In this document: positions 52,913 through 61,653 of the stretch, piece by piece
How positions within the stretch are numbered: the stretch's first letter is position 1
Layout: every line of letters begins with the position of its first letter
Assembly (NCBI RefSeq): GCF_022568815.1
Contig: NZ_JAKZHX010000005.1
Coordinates: forward strand, 124,001 to 188,000
From: Undibacterium paludis
Lineage (GTDB): Bacteria > Pseudomonadota > Gammaproteobacteria > Burkholderiales > Burkholderiaceae_D
Length of the DNA: 64,000 nucleotides
Reading direction: 5' to 3'
Program-made: the position numbers and the translations under genes
The notes under the pieces: generated by a model
What the model saw: the letters and a program-made list of their open reading frames with translations, nothing else
Databases searched by the model: none
What the model was told of the DNA's origin: nothing

Positions 52913-53827
52913 ATGAAAATCGACATTCTCGGCGTACAGGCTTTTGTCGCTATTGCCGACCATGGCAGTTTTAACAAGGCAGCGGATGCACTGTTCGTCA
53001 CGCAAACGGCAGTCACGCAGCGCCTGCGCAACCTGGAGATTTTTCTGGGCGTGACCTTGCTGGAGAGAACCACGCGATCCATCGCGCTGACCCGGACAGG
53101 GCAAGACTTTCTGCCGCAAGCCAGGCGTCTGCTGCAGGAGCTGTCAGCCGCACTGACAGAAATACGAGAAACCGGCAAAGCCCTGCGTGGCGACGTGTCG
53201 ATTGCCTGCATACCAACAGCTGGTGTGCGCTACCTGCCACAGGTCATCCGTGAGTATTCGGCATTGTTCCCCGACAACCGCATCAAGATACTCGATCATG
53301 CATCGGTTGGTGTTGCCGAAGCTGTCTTGCGGCGCGAGGCAGAGTTCGGCATCAAGCTGGCCGGCCCCAACCACCCTGAACTGTCTAGCACACCCTTGCT
53401 GGAAGATCGCTTTGTTCTGGTTTGTCGCGACGACCATGCGCTGGCCAGGCGCAAGAGCATCAGTTGGGCGCAATTGCAATCACACCCACTGATTTTTGCA
53501 GGACAGGCAAGCGGCAATCGCGCCCTGCTCGACGGTTACCTGGGTGCAGAAGGCCTGCATGGCAATAATGGCGGTTTCGCCTTGCAGATTCACTACGAAG
53601 TGCAACGCAACTCCACCGCCCTGGGCCTGGTGGAAGCGGGCATTGCCGCCGCCATCGTACCCAATCTTGCCATGCAAAAAGGTACTTACCCACGCCTGCG
53701 CGTGATCAGATTGCAAGACCCGGTGATTTCCCGGACCCTGGTGCTGGTCGCCCGCAAGGCTGCCCGCCTGTCACCGGCGGCGCAGCTTTTGTATGACATG
53801 ATAAAAAATAGTCGTACTGTCAAGTAA
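52913..53827 (+). CDS. LysR-family transcriptional regulator
   Basis: A 304-residue LTTR with the N-terminal winged helix (QAFVAIADHGSFNKAADALF, then VTQTAVTQRLRNLEIFLGVT, residues ~7-60) and the periplasmic-binding-like effector domain (~90-300, with RLTRTGQ-type hinge before it). It is divergent from the chromate transporter pair, the normal arrangement for a LysR target, so it probably activates those genes. The effector is unknown. Confidence 0.93.
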   Translation: MKIDILGVQAFVAIADHGSFNKAADALFVTQTAVTQRLRNLEIFLGVTLLERTTRSIALTRTGQDFLPQARRLLQELSAALTEIRETGKALRGDVSIACIPTAGVRYLPQVIREYSALFPDNRIKILDHASVGVAEAVLRREAEFGIKLAGPNHPELSSTPLLEDRFVLVCRDDHALARRKSISWAQLQSHPLIFAGQASGNRALLDGYLGAEGLHGNNGGFALQIHYEVQRNSTALGLVEAGIAAAIVPNLAMQKGTYPRLRVIRLQDPVISRTLVLVARKAARLSPAAQLLYDMIKNSRTVK

Positions 53828-53907
53828 AGTCATTAAAATGAAACACTTTGCATTACTGACAATCAGCAGAGTAGCAAGTACTTGATAAATTACACGACAG
53901 AGCCCCT

Positions 53908-54465
53908 ATGAAGAAAAAATGGCCCGCAACAATCATCAAATTCGCCGGCATTTTACTACTGATCATCAACGCACCAGCGCATGCCCAAAGGCTGACATAT
54001 GACAACCAGTCACAAGTCATTGGTGCAGCGGCTGCATCGCCAGAAGGGGGACGTGTCCTGCTGGAAAAATTGTTTACTTATTGTTCCACATATGGTGCCT
54101 CTGTTCGTATTGCAGGGCAACAGGCGCTGAAAGATTGGAAAACACGGCATCAGTCCTTGCTCGATGAAAATGTCATCGTCAAACGAGAGTTATTTGATTC
54201 AATCAATAAATCATCAGTACCAGAAAAAGACCGCAATACCTTCAAGCATATGTTTGAGGTCGTGCTTCCCAATACGATAGAAGCGCAATTCAAGGCATAC
54301 ATTGCACCTATTGAAGGAATCAATAACCAGGAGGCAAAGGCTGATTTATGCATGAGTTATGTAAAATCTGTTGCTGATGGCAAATGGGATCTGCGCAATA
54401 ATGATCCTGTTGTGTATACCTTCCTGAACGACAGAATCGCTGCCCACCACAAACAAGCGAAGTAA
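53908..54465 (+). CDS. Hypothetical exported protein
   Basis: A 185-residue protein with a signal peptide ending NAPAHAQ. The mature part is mainly helical and contains two Cys residues about 90 apart (FTYCSTYG and KADLCMSYV), which may form a disulfide. No family is recognised. It follows the LysR gene by 80 bp on the same strand and is closed by a strong terminator, so it is probably a separate unit. Confidence 0.75.
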   Translation: MKKKWPATIIKFAGILLLIINAPAHAQRLTYDNQSQVIGAAAASPEGGRVLLEKLFTYCSTYGASVRIAGQQALKDWKTRHQSLLDENVIVKRELFDSINKSSVPEKDRNTFKHMFEVVLPNTIEAQFKAYIAPIEGINNQEAKADLCMSYVKSVADGKWDLRNNDPVVYTFLNDRIAAHHKQAK

Positions 54466-54480
54466 TCTGGCGAAAGAAAT

Positions 54481-54515
54481 AAAAACGGGCGCGCATTTCT
54501 GCGCCTCCGTTTTTA
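54481..54515. terminator. Bidirectional terminator between converging genes
   Basis: AAAAACGG, GCGCA and their complements form an interrupted stem around TTTC with A- and T-runs at both ends. It lies between the exported hypothetical gene and the end of the encapsulin operon. Confidence 0.85.
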
Positions 54516-54554
54516 CTTCAAGCATTTACTGCACCCACGCACCTCATGCAGTCA

Positions 54555-56426
54555 TCAAGCACGCCTTGCCTGTGCCAGCCTGCGCACGACTGCCAGCAGG
54601 CGGTCAATCTCTTCACAGGTGTTATAGAAAGCAAATGAAGGCCTGACCGTGGCTTCGACACCAAAGCGGCGCAATATCGGTTGCGCGCAATGGTGGCCGG
54701 AACGCACGGCGATGCCTTCTTCATTCAGGGCCTTGCCCACTTCTTCTGTCTGATAGCCTTCCAGCACAAACGAAGCGACACTGGCTTTTTCACGTGCCGT
54801 GCCGATCAGGCGTACACCGGGAATGCGCTTCAGGCCATGCGTTGCATAGTCAAGCAAGGCATGTTCGTACAGCGCGATATTGTCCAGCCCCAGTCTTTCC
54901 ACATAATCTATCGCTGCACCCAGACCCACCGCGTCGGCGATATTGCCCGTGCCTGCTTCAAAACGTGCCGGTGCGGGCTGGTACTGGGTACGCTCAAAAG
55001 TCACGTCAGCAATCATGTTGCCACCGCCCTGCCAGGGCGGCAATTGCTCCAGCAAGGCTTTTTTGCCATACACCACACCGATGCCGGTCGGCCCGAATAC
55101 CTTGTGGCCGGAGAAGACATAAAAGTCAGCATCGAGCGCCTGCACATTGACGCACAGATGGGATACCGCCTGCGCCCCATCAATCAATACCTTAGCGCCC
55201 GCAGCATGGGCCAATGCAGTGATTTCATGCACAGGCGTAATGGTACCCAGGGCATTGGATACCTGGGTCACCGCCACCAGCCGGGTCTTGCCGTTAAGCA
55301 GCTTGCGGTATTCGTCCAGCAGGACCTGGCCGCTGTCATCGACCGGTATGACACGGATGACCGCGCCTTTTTCGGCTGCCAGTTGTTGCCAGGGTACGAT
55401 GTTGGCATGGTGTTCGAGCTGCGACACGATGATTTCATCACCGGCAGCGATAAACTTTTTGCCAAAGGTATTGGCAATCAGGTTGATCGCTTCGGTTGCG
55501 CCACGGACGAAGATGATTTCTTCAGACGAGGCAGCACCAAGAAAGCGGGCGACCTTGTTGCGCGCTGCTTCATAGGCATCGGTGGCGCGGGCCGCCAGTT
55601 CATGTGCAGCACGGTGGATATTGGAATTCTCGTGCTGGTAGAAATAGCTGATCCTGTCTATCACGGACTGCGGCTTTTGCGTGGTGGCGGCATTATCAAA
55701 CCAGACCAGCTGTTTGCCATTGACCCGTTCCGCCAGGATGGGAAAGTCCCTGCGCACGGCGTTGATGTCGAACGGCGCCCGTAGTGCAGGATTGGCTGCA
55801 CGCGGCGCCTGGTCCCAGTAATCGTGCTCGCCCTGCTGAAAATAAAACGCCGGGCGATCCGCTGCATTTCCACCCGCGCTTCTTGCCGGCCCGGATGCTG
55901 CCGAAGTCTGCGGATATAACTCCCCCAGCAGGCGCTGCAACTGGTCTTGCCCCGGCAGGCCGAAAGAACGCGCCACGACCTGGTCTTGCGATGAGCCTGT
56001 GGCCTGTGCTGCCAGCGCGTCAAGGCCAGAACCCGATGGAGCAGCTGAACCGCCATCAAGAAAATAATAGGATGAACTGCCTGCCGTATTTGATTGCACA
56101 GCTTGGCGGGAAAACGCTGACGAGCTCTGCGGCAAGGCCGCCGCATACACAGCCGGCACACCCTGGGCAACACCTGCATCAGCCACTGGCGGCGCATGGG
56201 CTGTGCCGGTAGTCTGCGGTTCTATCAGCGGCGCGGCCGGTGTTGCTGAGGTCGTTGCTGGCGCAGCAATACCATCATGCAGATGCGACAAACCCGGCAA
56301 GAATTGCGCAGCCGCCTGTGCCGCCCCTGGCACCAGGGCAAAAAATTCTGCGGCCATGCGGTTCAGGACGGCTTCGTCAGGCAAGCCTGCCGTTCCGGCA
56401 TTACTTGTAGGTGTCTGGATACTCAT
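54555..56426 (-). CDS. Encapsulin family 2A cargo: cysteine desulfurase (SufS type)
   Basis: A 623-residue protein: a ~225-residue disordered Ala/Gln/Ser/Pro-rich N-terminus followed by a complete SufS-like desulfurase. The PLP lysine is Lys442 in FSGHKVFGPTG and the catalytic cysteine is Cys580 in RSGHHCAQP. It takes sulfur from L-cysteine as an enzyme persulfide. In characterised family 2A systems the long N-terminus targets the enzyme into the shell; short conserved-looking blocks (GLPGQDQLQRLLGELYP near 150, PGAAQAAAQFLPGL near 33) are candidate targeting motifs. Its ATG overlaps the end of the shell gene by 26 bp, so the two are translationally coupled. Confidence 0.95.
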   Translation of the reverse strand: MSIQTPTSNAGTAGLPDEAVLNRMAAEFFALVPGAAQAAAQFLPGLSHLHDGIAAPATTSATPAAPLIEPQTTGTAHAPPVADAGVAQGVPAVYAAALPQSSSAFSRQAVQSNTAGSSSYYFLDGGSAAPSGSGLDALAAQATGSSQDQVVARSFGLPGQDQLQRLLGELYPQTSAASGPARSAGGNAADRPAFYFQQGEHDYWDQAPRAANPALRAPFDINAVRRDFPILAERVNGKQLVWFDNAATTQKPQSVIDRISYFYQHENSNIHRAAHELAARATDAYEAARNKVARFLGAASSEEIIFVRGATEAINLIANTFGKKFIAAGDEIIVSQLEHHANIVPWQQLAAEKGAVIRVIPVDDSGQVLLDEYRKLLNGKTRLVAVTQVSNALGTITPVHEITALAHAAGAKVLIDGAQAVSHLCVNVQALDADFYVFSGHKVFGPTGIGVVYGKKALLEQLPPWQGGGNMIADVTFERTQYQPAPARFEAGTGNIADAVGLGAAIDYVERLGLDNIALYEHALLDYATHGLKRIPGVRLIGTAREKASVASFVLEGYQTEEVGKALNEEGIAVRSGHHCAQPILRRFGVEATVRPSFAFYNTCEEIDRLLAVVRRLAQARRA

Positions 56427-57354
56427 GGTACTTGCCTATCTCTACGTCATCCAATACAGCCAGGGCGTCATCCGTCAGCACCGCCAGCGAGCAGTACAGC
56501 GAAATCAGGTAAGAAGCAATCGCATTACGGTTGATACCCATGAAGCGTACCGACAGGCCCGGGCTTTGCTCGCCCGCCAGACCCGGCTGGAACAGGCCAA
56601 CCACACCCTGGCGTTTTTCACCTACACGCAGGAGGATGATCTTGGTCTTGCCATCTTCAATCGGCAATTTGTCTGAAGGTACCAGCGGCACACCGCGCCA
56701 GGTCAGGAACTGTGAGCCGAACAGGCTGACTGTTGGCGGTGGTACGCCACGGCGTGTGCATTCACGGCCAAAGGCGGCAATCGCCAGCGGGTGGGCGAGG
56801 AAGAAGCCCGGCTCTTTCCACACCTTGGTCAACAGGTCGTCCAGATCGTCCGGTGTTGGCGCACCAGTCAGGGTAGAAATGCGCTGGTCATCATGGACAT
56901 TGGCCAGCAGGCCATAGTCAGGGTTATTGATCAACTCACTCTCTTGCCTTTCCTTGATGGTTTCCACCGTCAGGCGCAGTTGTTCCTTGATCTGGTCATG
57001 CGGGCTGCTGTACAGGTCAGAAATACGGGTATGCACGTCGAGCACCGTCGCCACTGCATTGAGGAAATACTCGCGCGGCTGTTCATCATAATCGACGAAG
57101 GTTTGCGGCAATTCCGATTCATCGCGCTGGGAACAGGCCACCCTGACATCCTTGGGGTTTTTGACCTTGTTGAGCCGGTATATACCGGCTTCTACCGGCA
57201 GCCATTGCAGCAGATGCACCAGCCAGCGTGGTGAAATGGTGGACAACTGGGGAACCGTCTTGGTGGCATTGGCTAACTGTCTTGCAGCATTATCGCTGAG
57301 GGCGAAATTGCCCGCAGATGCTGCAGCATTTACATCACTTACTGCTTCACTCAT
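56401..57354 (-). CDS. Family 2A encapsulin nanocompartment shell protein (SrpI-like)
   Basis: A 317-residue HK97-fold shell protein. The sequence matches family 2A shells: an N-terminal arm followed by PRWLVHLLQWLPVEAGIYRL, then PREYFLNAVATVLDVHTRIS, a middle with NNPDYGLLANV and the domain ending MGINRNAIASYLISLYCSLA. It self-assembles into a hollow icosahedral compartment holding the desulfurase and possibly stored sulfur. GGAGTAAAC precedes the ATG. It is third in the operon, after rhodanese and serine acetyltransferase, but is separated from the latter by a 177-bp inserted repeat. Confidence 0.96.
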   Translation of the reverse strand: MSEAVSDVNAAASAGNFALSDNAARQLANATKTVPQLSTISPRWLVHLLQWLPVEAGIYRLNKVKNPKDVRVACSQRDESELPQTFVDYDEQPREYFLNAVATVLDVHTRISDLYSSPHDQIKEQLRLTVETIKERQESELINNPDYGLLANVHDDQRISTLTGAPTPDDLDDLLTKVWKEPGFFLAHPLAIAAFGRECTRRGVPPPTVSLFGSQFLTWRGVPLVPSDKLPIEDGKTKIILLRVGEKRQGVVGLFQPGLAGEQSPGLSVRFMGINRNAIASYLISLYCSLAVLTDDALAVLDDVEIGKYHEYPDTYK

Positions 57355-57438
57355 GTTTACTCCGTCTATTGTTCAGGTGAATGGGTGGTTGGGGAAAATC
57401 ATTCCTACAGCGCAAGGGCTTGAGTACCTTGCTCGGCA

Positions 57439-57615
57439 CTAGTGGACTGTCAAAGTGAAAAGCGAAGTGCTTGGCATGTGCTCGACGATCATGGCGGCGT
57501 TGCAAATACGCGCGATAGCCCCGCTATCGCCGTGCTTATTTGTCAAAACCTTGCCTTGCCCTGATTCGCCGGGCACATGTCCTTCACTTCCGCTTTCACT
57601 GTGACAGTCCACTAG
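57439..57615. mobile_element. MITE-like element inserted at the 3' end of the serine acetyltransferase gene
   Basis: A 177-bp element with ~30-bp terminal inverted repeats: CTAGTGGACTGTCAAAGTGA at the left and, on the opposite strand at the right, CTAGTGGACTGTCACAGTGA. It has an internal GCGATAG/CTATCGC hairpin and no coding capacity. The right end overlaps the last six codons and stop of the acetyltransferase gene. Only this copy is in the window. Confidence 0.8.
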
Positions 57616-58624
57616 CCTGGTTACCAGCTTGTTCGTGCCGCAGGCTGGCCTGGCTGACATGCGAGCCGGGCGCAACATCGCTGGTCACCCAGACATTGCC
57701 ACCGATGACAGCGCCACGTCCCAGCGTGACGCGGCCCAGCACGGTCGCCCCGGCATAGATGACCACATCATCTTCCACGATGGGGTGGCGCGGCAGGCCT
57801 TTTTGCAGCTTGCCCTCCTGATCTGCCGGAAAGCGTTTGGCACCGAGCGTGACAGCCTGGTAGATACGCACCCGTCGGCCTATCACGGCAGTTTCACCGA
57901 TCACCACACCTGTGCCGTGGTCGATGAAAAAACCGCCGTCTATGCTGGCGCCGGGGTGGATGTCGATACCGGTCTGGCCATGTGCAATTTCTGCCACGAT
58001 GCGGGCCAGCAAGGGCACGCCCAGTTGATACAGTTTGTGCGCAATGCGGTGGTGTATCATCGCCAGGATGCCGGGGTAGCACAGCAAGACTTCATCAACG
58101 GTACGCGCCGCCGGGTCGCCCTGGAAAGCCGATATCACGTCACTGTCAAGCAGGCTGCGTATGTCTGGCAGGGCGCGCGAAAATTCACGCACGATGGTCA
58201 GGGCGCGGTCATCGATGTGCAGGTCTTCTGCTTCGTGATAGCGCGAGGCATAACTGAGTTCCAGCCTGACTTGCGCCAGTAGCGAATGCAGCACCGTATC
58301 GAGCGTATGGCCTACATAAAAATCTTCGCTTTCTTGCCGCAGTTCCGGCGGCCCCAGGCGCATCGGGAACAAGGCGCCGCGCAAGTCATTGAGTATCTTT
58401 GCCAGGGCATCACGCGAAGGCAGTTCGCGCCCGCCAGGTTCGGACGAGCGCTGCTGCCGGCTGCGCCAGGCATGCCTGACAGCCGCCAGTTCACTGACCA
58501 CCTGTTCTATGCCAAATAGCGAGGTGCGGATTCCCTGGCCTCTGCTCGCTTTGCTCTCACGTCGTGCATGGCTGGTGTGCTGACTTGCATGCTCACCGAT
58601 ATGCTTGTTTGTTTGCGTACTCAT
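57596..58624 (-). CDS. Serine O-acetyltransferase (EpsC/CysE-type) of the encapsulin operon
   Basis: A 342-residue left-handed beta-helix enzyme that makes O-acetylserine, the precursor of cysteine. The N-terminal ~60 residues are a Gln/His/Arg-rich extension; a helical domain follows (~90-210), then the hexapeptide-repeat domain with the catalytic region HPGASIDGGFFIDHGTGVVI near 245 and PRHPIVEDDVVIYAGATVLG near 290. AAAGG precedes the ATG. The last residues ASGLSQ and the stop come from an inserted MITE, so the native C-terminus may have been replaced. It supplies the cysteine pathway linked to the encapsulated desulfurase. Confidence 0.95.
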   Translation of the reverse strand: MSTQTNKHIGEHASQHTSHARRESKASRGQGIRTSLFGIEQVVSELAAVRHAWRSRQQRSSEPGGRELPSRDALAKILNDLRGALFPMRLGPPELRQESEDFYVGHTLDTVLHSLLAQVRLELSYASRYHEAEDLHIDDRALTIVREFSRALPDIRSLLDSDVISAFQGDPAARTVDEVLLCYPGILAMIHHRIAHKLYQLGVPLLARIVAEIAHGQTGIDIHPGASIDGGFFIDHGTGVVIGETAVIGRRVRIYQAVTLGAKRFPADQEGKLQKGLPRHPIVEDDVVIYAGATVLGRVTLGRGAVIGGNVWVTSDVAPGSHVSQASLRHEQAGNQASGLSQ

Positions 58625-58645
58625 ATGCCTGCCTTTGTACCTTGT

Positions 58646-59161
58646 TCAATCCTGTATCCACGGCAAGTGATGGAAGCGCCAGCCGCCGACCTGTCCGCGT
58701 TGTTGCGCCTCATTCAGATCGCCCTCGAAACCTTCGCTGACATTGAATACATTGCCAAAACCAGCCTTGCTTGCCGCCTCTGCCGCAGCAGCCGACCGTT
58801 TACCGCTGCGACACAGCAGCAGGATGACGGCAGACTTGTCCTTGACCTTGCTTTCGAGCTCTTTGGCAAAGCGCGGATTGCGCGTCAGCGCTGTGCCGGT
58901 AGCCCAGGGCACGTGGATGGCGTCAGCGACATAGCCGACGAACTTGCGTTCTTCTGCCGTGCGAACATCAACCAGTACCGCATGGCCCGCCTGCGACAGA
59001 CGCCATGCGTCATCAGGGTGCAGGCTGCCTGCATAAGGCAAACCCGCTGCAAGCGCCTGTTGCCGTGCATCGTCCAGTATGGCTTGCGGTGTACTGGCGA
59101 CGGCCAGGCCCCTGCTGTCCGCTGCTGATGTTTCTGTAATAGAGAAAGTGGAATCGCTCAT
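58646..59161 (-). CDS. Rhodanese-domain sulfurtransferase of the encapsulin operon
   Basis: A 171-residue single rhodanese domain protein. The catalytic loop is CRSGKRSAAAAE near residue 118 with the persulfide-forming Cys first, preceded by HAVLVDVRTAEERKFVGYV near 60. The start at 59161 is an ATG; a TTG at 59179 would add six residues. First gene of the operon, 21 bp before the serine acetyltransferase. Rhodaneses accept or pass on sulfane sulfur, fitting transfer of sulfur to or from the encapsulated desulfurase. Confidence 0.93.
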   Translation of the reverse strand: MSDSTFSITETSAADSRGLAVASTPQAILDDARQQALAAGLPYAGSLHPDDAWRLSQAGHAVLVDVRTAEERKFVGYVADAIHVPWATGTALTRNPRFAKELESKVKDKSAVILLLCRSGKRSAAAAEAASKAGFGNVFNVSEGFEGDLNEAQQRGQVGGWRFHHLPWIQD

Positions 59162-59429
59162 CAATAAATCTCGCTGCAATCAAATGGAATTTGATATGGT
59201 GGTTGCATATCGTTGTTGCGCAAACAGAGTTTCAATGTACGGGATTTACCTAAAACGTAAAACGAATAAAAATGAAGTTATTTATCCATAAAACAGATAA
59301 GGCACAGACTGGAAATACCTGATCAGGTAAAATTTCTGTCTGCTTACTAAGCAGGCGGGAATAAAATCAGTCTGCCAGTACAAGCCAGTTCACCTTTAAA
59401 AGAATCTACATACGATCGTTGAAAACCAT

Positions 59430-60104
59430 ATGCCACTTTTACGCACCTTGATAACGCCTGGCGTGATTGCCCTGTCTGTTTTTTGGGCCCTGCCCGGCCA
59501 GGCAGAATCCATCAAACTGGACTGTAAGGACCCGAGTAGCAAAGGCAACGAAGCCCGGGCCATGCAGCAACTGGCAAAAGATGTGGTGGTACGCCCATCA
59601 AAACATGTGCTGACGATCAAGGGGAAATCCGGCACTCTCAAATTTGAGGACAAGCCACCGTTTGATGATTCATTAGACAGCATCACCTATCACTTCTGTG
59701 ACCGCAAGGAAGGTTTCATCCTGCTCATGCATCATGATCAGGACATGTTCACCGGCAAGCTCTACAATGAAGAAACGGGCAAGATAACTCCAGGCGGCGA
59801 ATTCGTTCTTTTCTCGGACGACAGGCGGGCGTACCTGATCGAGCAGCAACCGAATGGTCTGGATGGATCGGAGTGGAAAATCTACGCTGTCAACGGACAA
59901 TTGTCCTGGTCCGGCTTTAACTTCATCCAGCGCGATGATGACCGCAACATGATAGATGCAGATCTGAATACACCGGCATGGACAGCATCTGGCGAACTCA
60001 CCGCACAAGCCCAGTGCCAGCAAAAACCGCAAGTGAAATGGCAGGTCAAGCTGGTGAAAAAAGCCGGGGAATGGAGTTGGCAACCGAGGAAGAAATGTTC
60101 CTGA
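59430..60104 (+). CDS. Hypothetical exported protein
   Basis: A 224-residue protein with a signal peptide ending PGQAES. The mature part is predicted beta-rich, with three Cys (LDCKDPSS, YHFCDRKEG, AQCQQKP) and a Trp-rich C-terminal stretch. No family is recognised. It converges with the chorismate mutase gene, with only 12 bp between the two stops, and is a single-gene unit. Confidence 0.75.
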   Translation: MPLLRTLITPGVIALSVFWALPGQAESIKLDCKDPSSKGNEARAMQQLAKDVVVRPSKHVLTIKGKSGTLKFEDKPPFDDSLDSITYHFCDRKEGFILLMHHDQDMFTGKLYNEETGKITPGGEFVLFSDDRRAYLIEQQPNGLDGSEWKIYAVNGQLSWSGFNFIQRDDDRNMIDADLNTPAWTASGELTAQAQCQQKPQVKWQVKLVKKAGEWSWQPRKKCS

Positions 60105-60116
60105 CCCGGCACGGAA

Positions 60117-60752
60117 TTACTTTCCCCAGCCACCGAGGGCAGTTTGCCAGGCTCTTGCATAAGCGGGTAAGCTTGTCTGCGCCGTTGCATCAGCAATCGC
60201 CAGTTCCATCCCTGATCGCCCTGCCGGTGTTTGCAACAAGGGCTGTGCCGCTGCCAGGGCAGTCAATAATTCTGTCGTCAATTGGTCCAGCGCCGGGCGA
60301 ATTTTATTTTTCAGGTCTGGCGGATTACTGAAAGGAGGCTGCTGCCTGTCCGTCCATTCGGCAAACAGGGCTGTCTGTATCATCTTGCCGGCGATGATCT
60401 GTCTTGCAAAGAAATCCTGCGCCATTTTTGGCTCAAGGCCATACTGCGGCGCCTGCAAGGCCAGCGCATCCAGTATCTGCTGTTCACGCACGGGGTCATC
60501 GATCGCTGCCCTGGTGTTCCACTTGTACATGGCCACGTCCTGGGCCAGATTCAGGCGCTGCTGTATCAAGGTCAGCAAGCGCGCCAGTCTGGGGTCGGCC
60601 GAGGATTCTGCTATTGCATCAACCTTGGCGTGAGCAGCGGTCGCCATTACAATCGAAGCGCTGGCAAACATCAGACAGAATAAGCACAACTTGAAAACGT
60701 TTAAGCTGCTGCGTTGCATGACGTCAGGTAACTTGAAGAGTGTCTTGTTCAT
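60117..60752 (-). CDS. Periplasmic (secreted, AroQ-gamma type) chorismate mutase
   Basis: A 211-residue protein with an N-terminal signal peptide ending around AAHAKV and an all-helical mature domain. LARLLTLIQQRLNLAQDVAM followed by YKWNTRAAIDDPVREQQILD and DFFARQIIAGKMIQ are the AroQ signature, with active-site Arg, Lys and Gln in these helices. It converts chorismate to prephenate outside the cytoplasm. Exported chorismate mutases are known mainly from host-associated bacteria, but also occur in free-living Proteobacteria. The GntR gene at 60759 ends 6 bp before its start. Confidence 0.88.
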   Translation of the reverse strand: MNKTLFKLPDVMQRSSLNVFKLCLFCLMFASASIVMATAAHAKVDAIAESSADPRLARLLTLIQQRLNLAQDVAMYKWNTRAAIDDPVREQQILDALALQAPQYGLEPKMAQDFFARQIIAGKMIQTALFAEWTDRQQPPFSNPPDLKNKIRPALDQLTTELLTALAAAQPLLQTPAGRSGMELAIADATAQTSLPAYARAWQTALGGWGK

Positions 60753-60758
60753 ACAGAT

Positions 60759-61472
60759 TCAGGCCAGTAACGCCGAAATAAAATCTTTCTTGTCAGCCTT
60801 GGCCGGCTCAGTGAATTGCAGCGCTGATTCGACGTGGTGCAGATGATGTTCCATCAGTTCGACTGCTCTTTCAACATCGCCAGCTTTGGCGGCACGCAAG
60901 AATTCACCATGCTCATCAGATGAACAGCTGGCGTCACGGCTGGACTGGTACAGCATGGTGATCAATGAACTGCGGCCTGCCAGTTTCATCAGTATGTCTG
61001 TCAGTACCTGGTTACCCACGGTATTGGCCAGCAGGATGTGGAAGTCACTGAGCAGGATGGAGCGTTCCTGCACATTGTTGTCGATGATGGCCTGGCGTTC
61101 GCGCACCAGGTGTTCTTCTAAGCGTGCATAGTCTTCTGGCCTGGCTTTGGCGATAAATTCGCGGACCAGAGCGGCTTCGAGTATGCGGCGGACAAAGAAT
61201 ATTTCGCGCGCCTCCTGCTCGCCGGGTTTGCTGACGAAAGCGCCTTTTTCCGGCACCAGGTCGATCAGCTTGTCCTTGGCCAGCATGACCAGGGCAGCCC
61301 TGATCTTGGTGCGGCTGACGGAATACATGCGGGCCAGCGCTTCTTCACGCAGTTTGGTGCCGGGCGGCAGCCTTTGTTCAGCGATGGCGGTGGTGATGTC
61401 GCGCGCTATCGCTTCTGAACTGTCGGCCGGTTCAACATGCTCTGCCTGCTCTGTCTTGCTTGCTGCTGTCAT
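60759..61472 (-). CDS. GntR-family regulator (FCD subfamily)
   Basis: A 237-residue regulator: N-terminal winged helix (IAEQRLPPGTKLREEALARM, then YSVSRTKIRAALVMLAKDKL, residues ~30-90) and an all-helical FCD effector domain (~100-230) with the metal-binding His-containing helices SDFHILLANTVGN and ELMEHHLHHVESAL. Relatives often control transport or catabolism of organic acids, purines or hydantoins. It follows dctA on the same strand, and an amidohydrolase gene lies divergently beyond dctA, so both are likely targets. Confidence 0.92.
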   Translation of the reverse strand: MTAASKTEQAEHVEPADSSEAIARDITTAIAEQRLPPGTKLREEALARMYSVSRTKIRAALVMLAKDKLIDLVPEKGAFVSKPGEQEAREIFFVRRILEAALVREFIAKARPEDYARLEEHLVRERQAIIDNNVQERSILLSDFHILLANTVGNQVLTDILMKLAGRSSLITMLYQSSRDASCSSDEHGEFLRAAKAGDVERAVELMEHHLHHVESALQFTEPAKADKKDFISALLA

Positions 61473-61569
61473 TATCTGGTTACCTGTAAAACTGGGACTT
61501 GCTGCGCCGTTTGCGTGAGCAGAAATACAAAATTACTTGCTGCGCCCGAAATTGTACTCCCATACGCAA

Positions 61570-61605
61570 AACGCCCAAAGCTTGCAGACTTCGGGCGTTG
61601 TTTTT
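61570..61605. terminator. Bidirectional terminator after dctA
   Basis: AACGCCC and GGGCGTT form the base of a stem extended by AAAG/CTTC, with a forward T-run at 61601-61605 and a shorter reverse one. It lies between dctA and the GntR gene. Confidence 0.75.
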
Positions 61606-61653
61606 GTCAGTTGTTTTGTCAGTTTTTTTGCATGGTTCTTATTCCAGATCAAA

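Noticed and set aside
57439-57615. Simple transcription terminator after the serine acetyltransferase gene
   Set aside because: The inverted ends are about 30 bp long and 177 bp apart with a separate internal hairpin, and one end lies inside the coding sequence, which fits a mobile repeat rather than a terminator.
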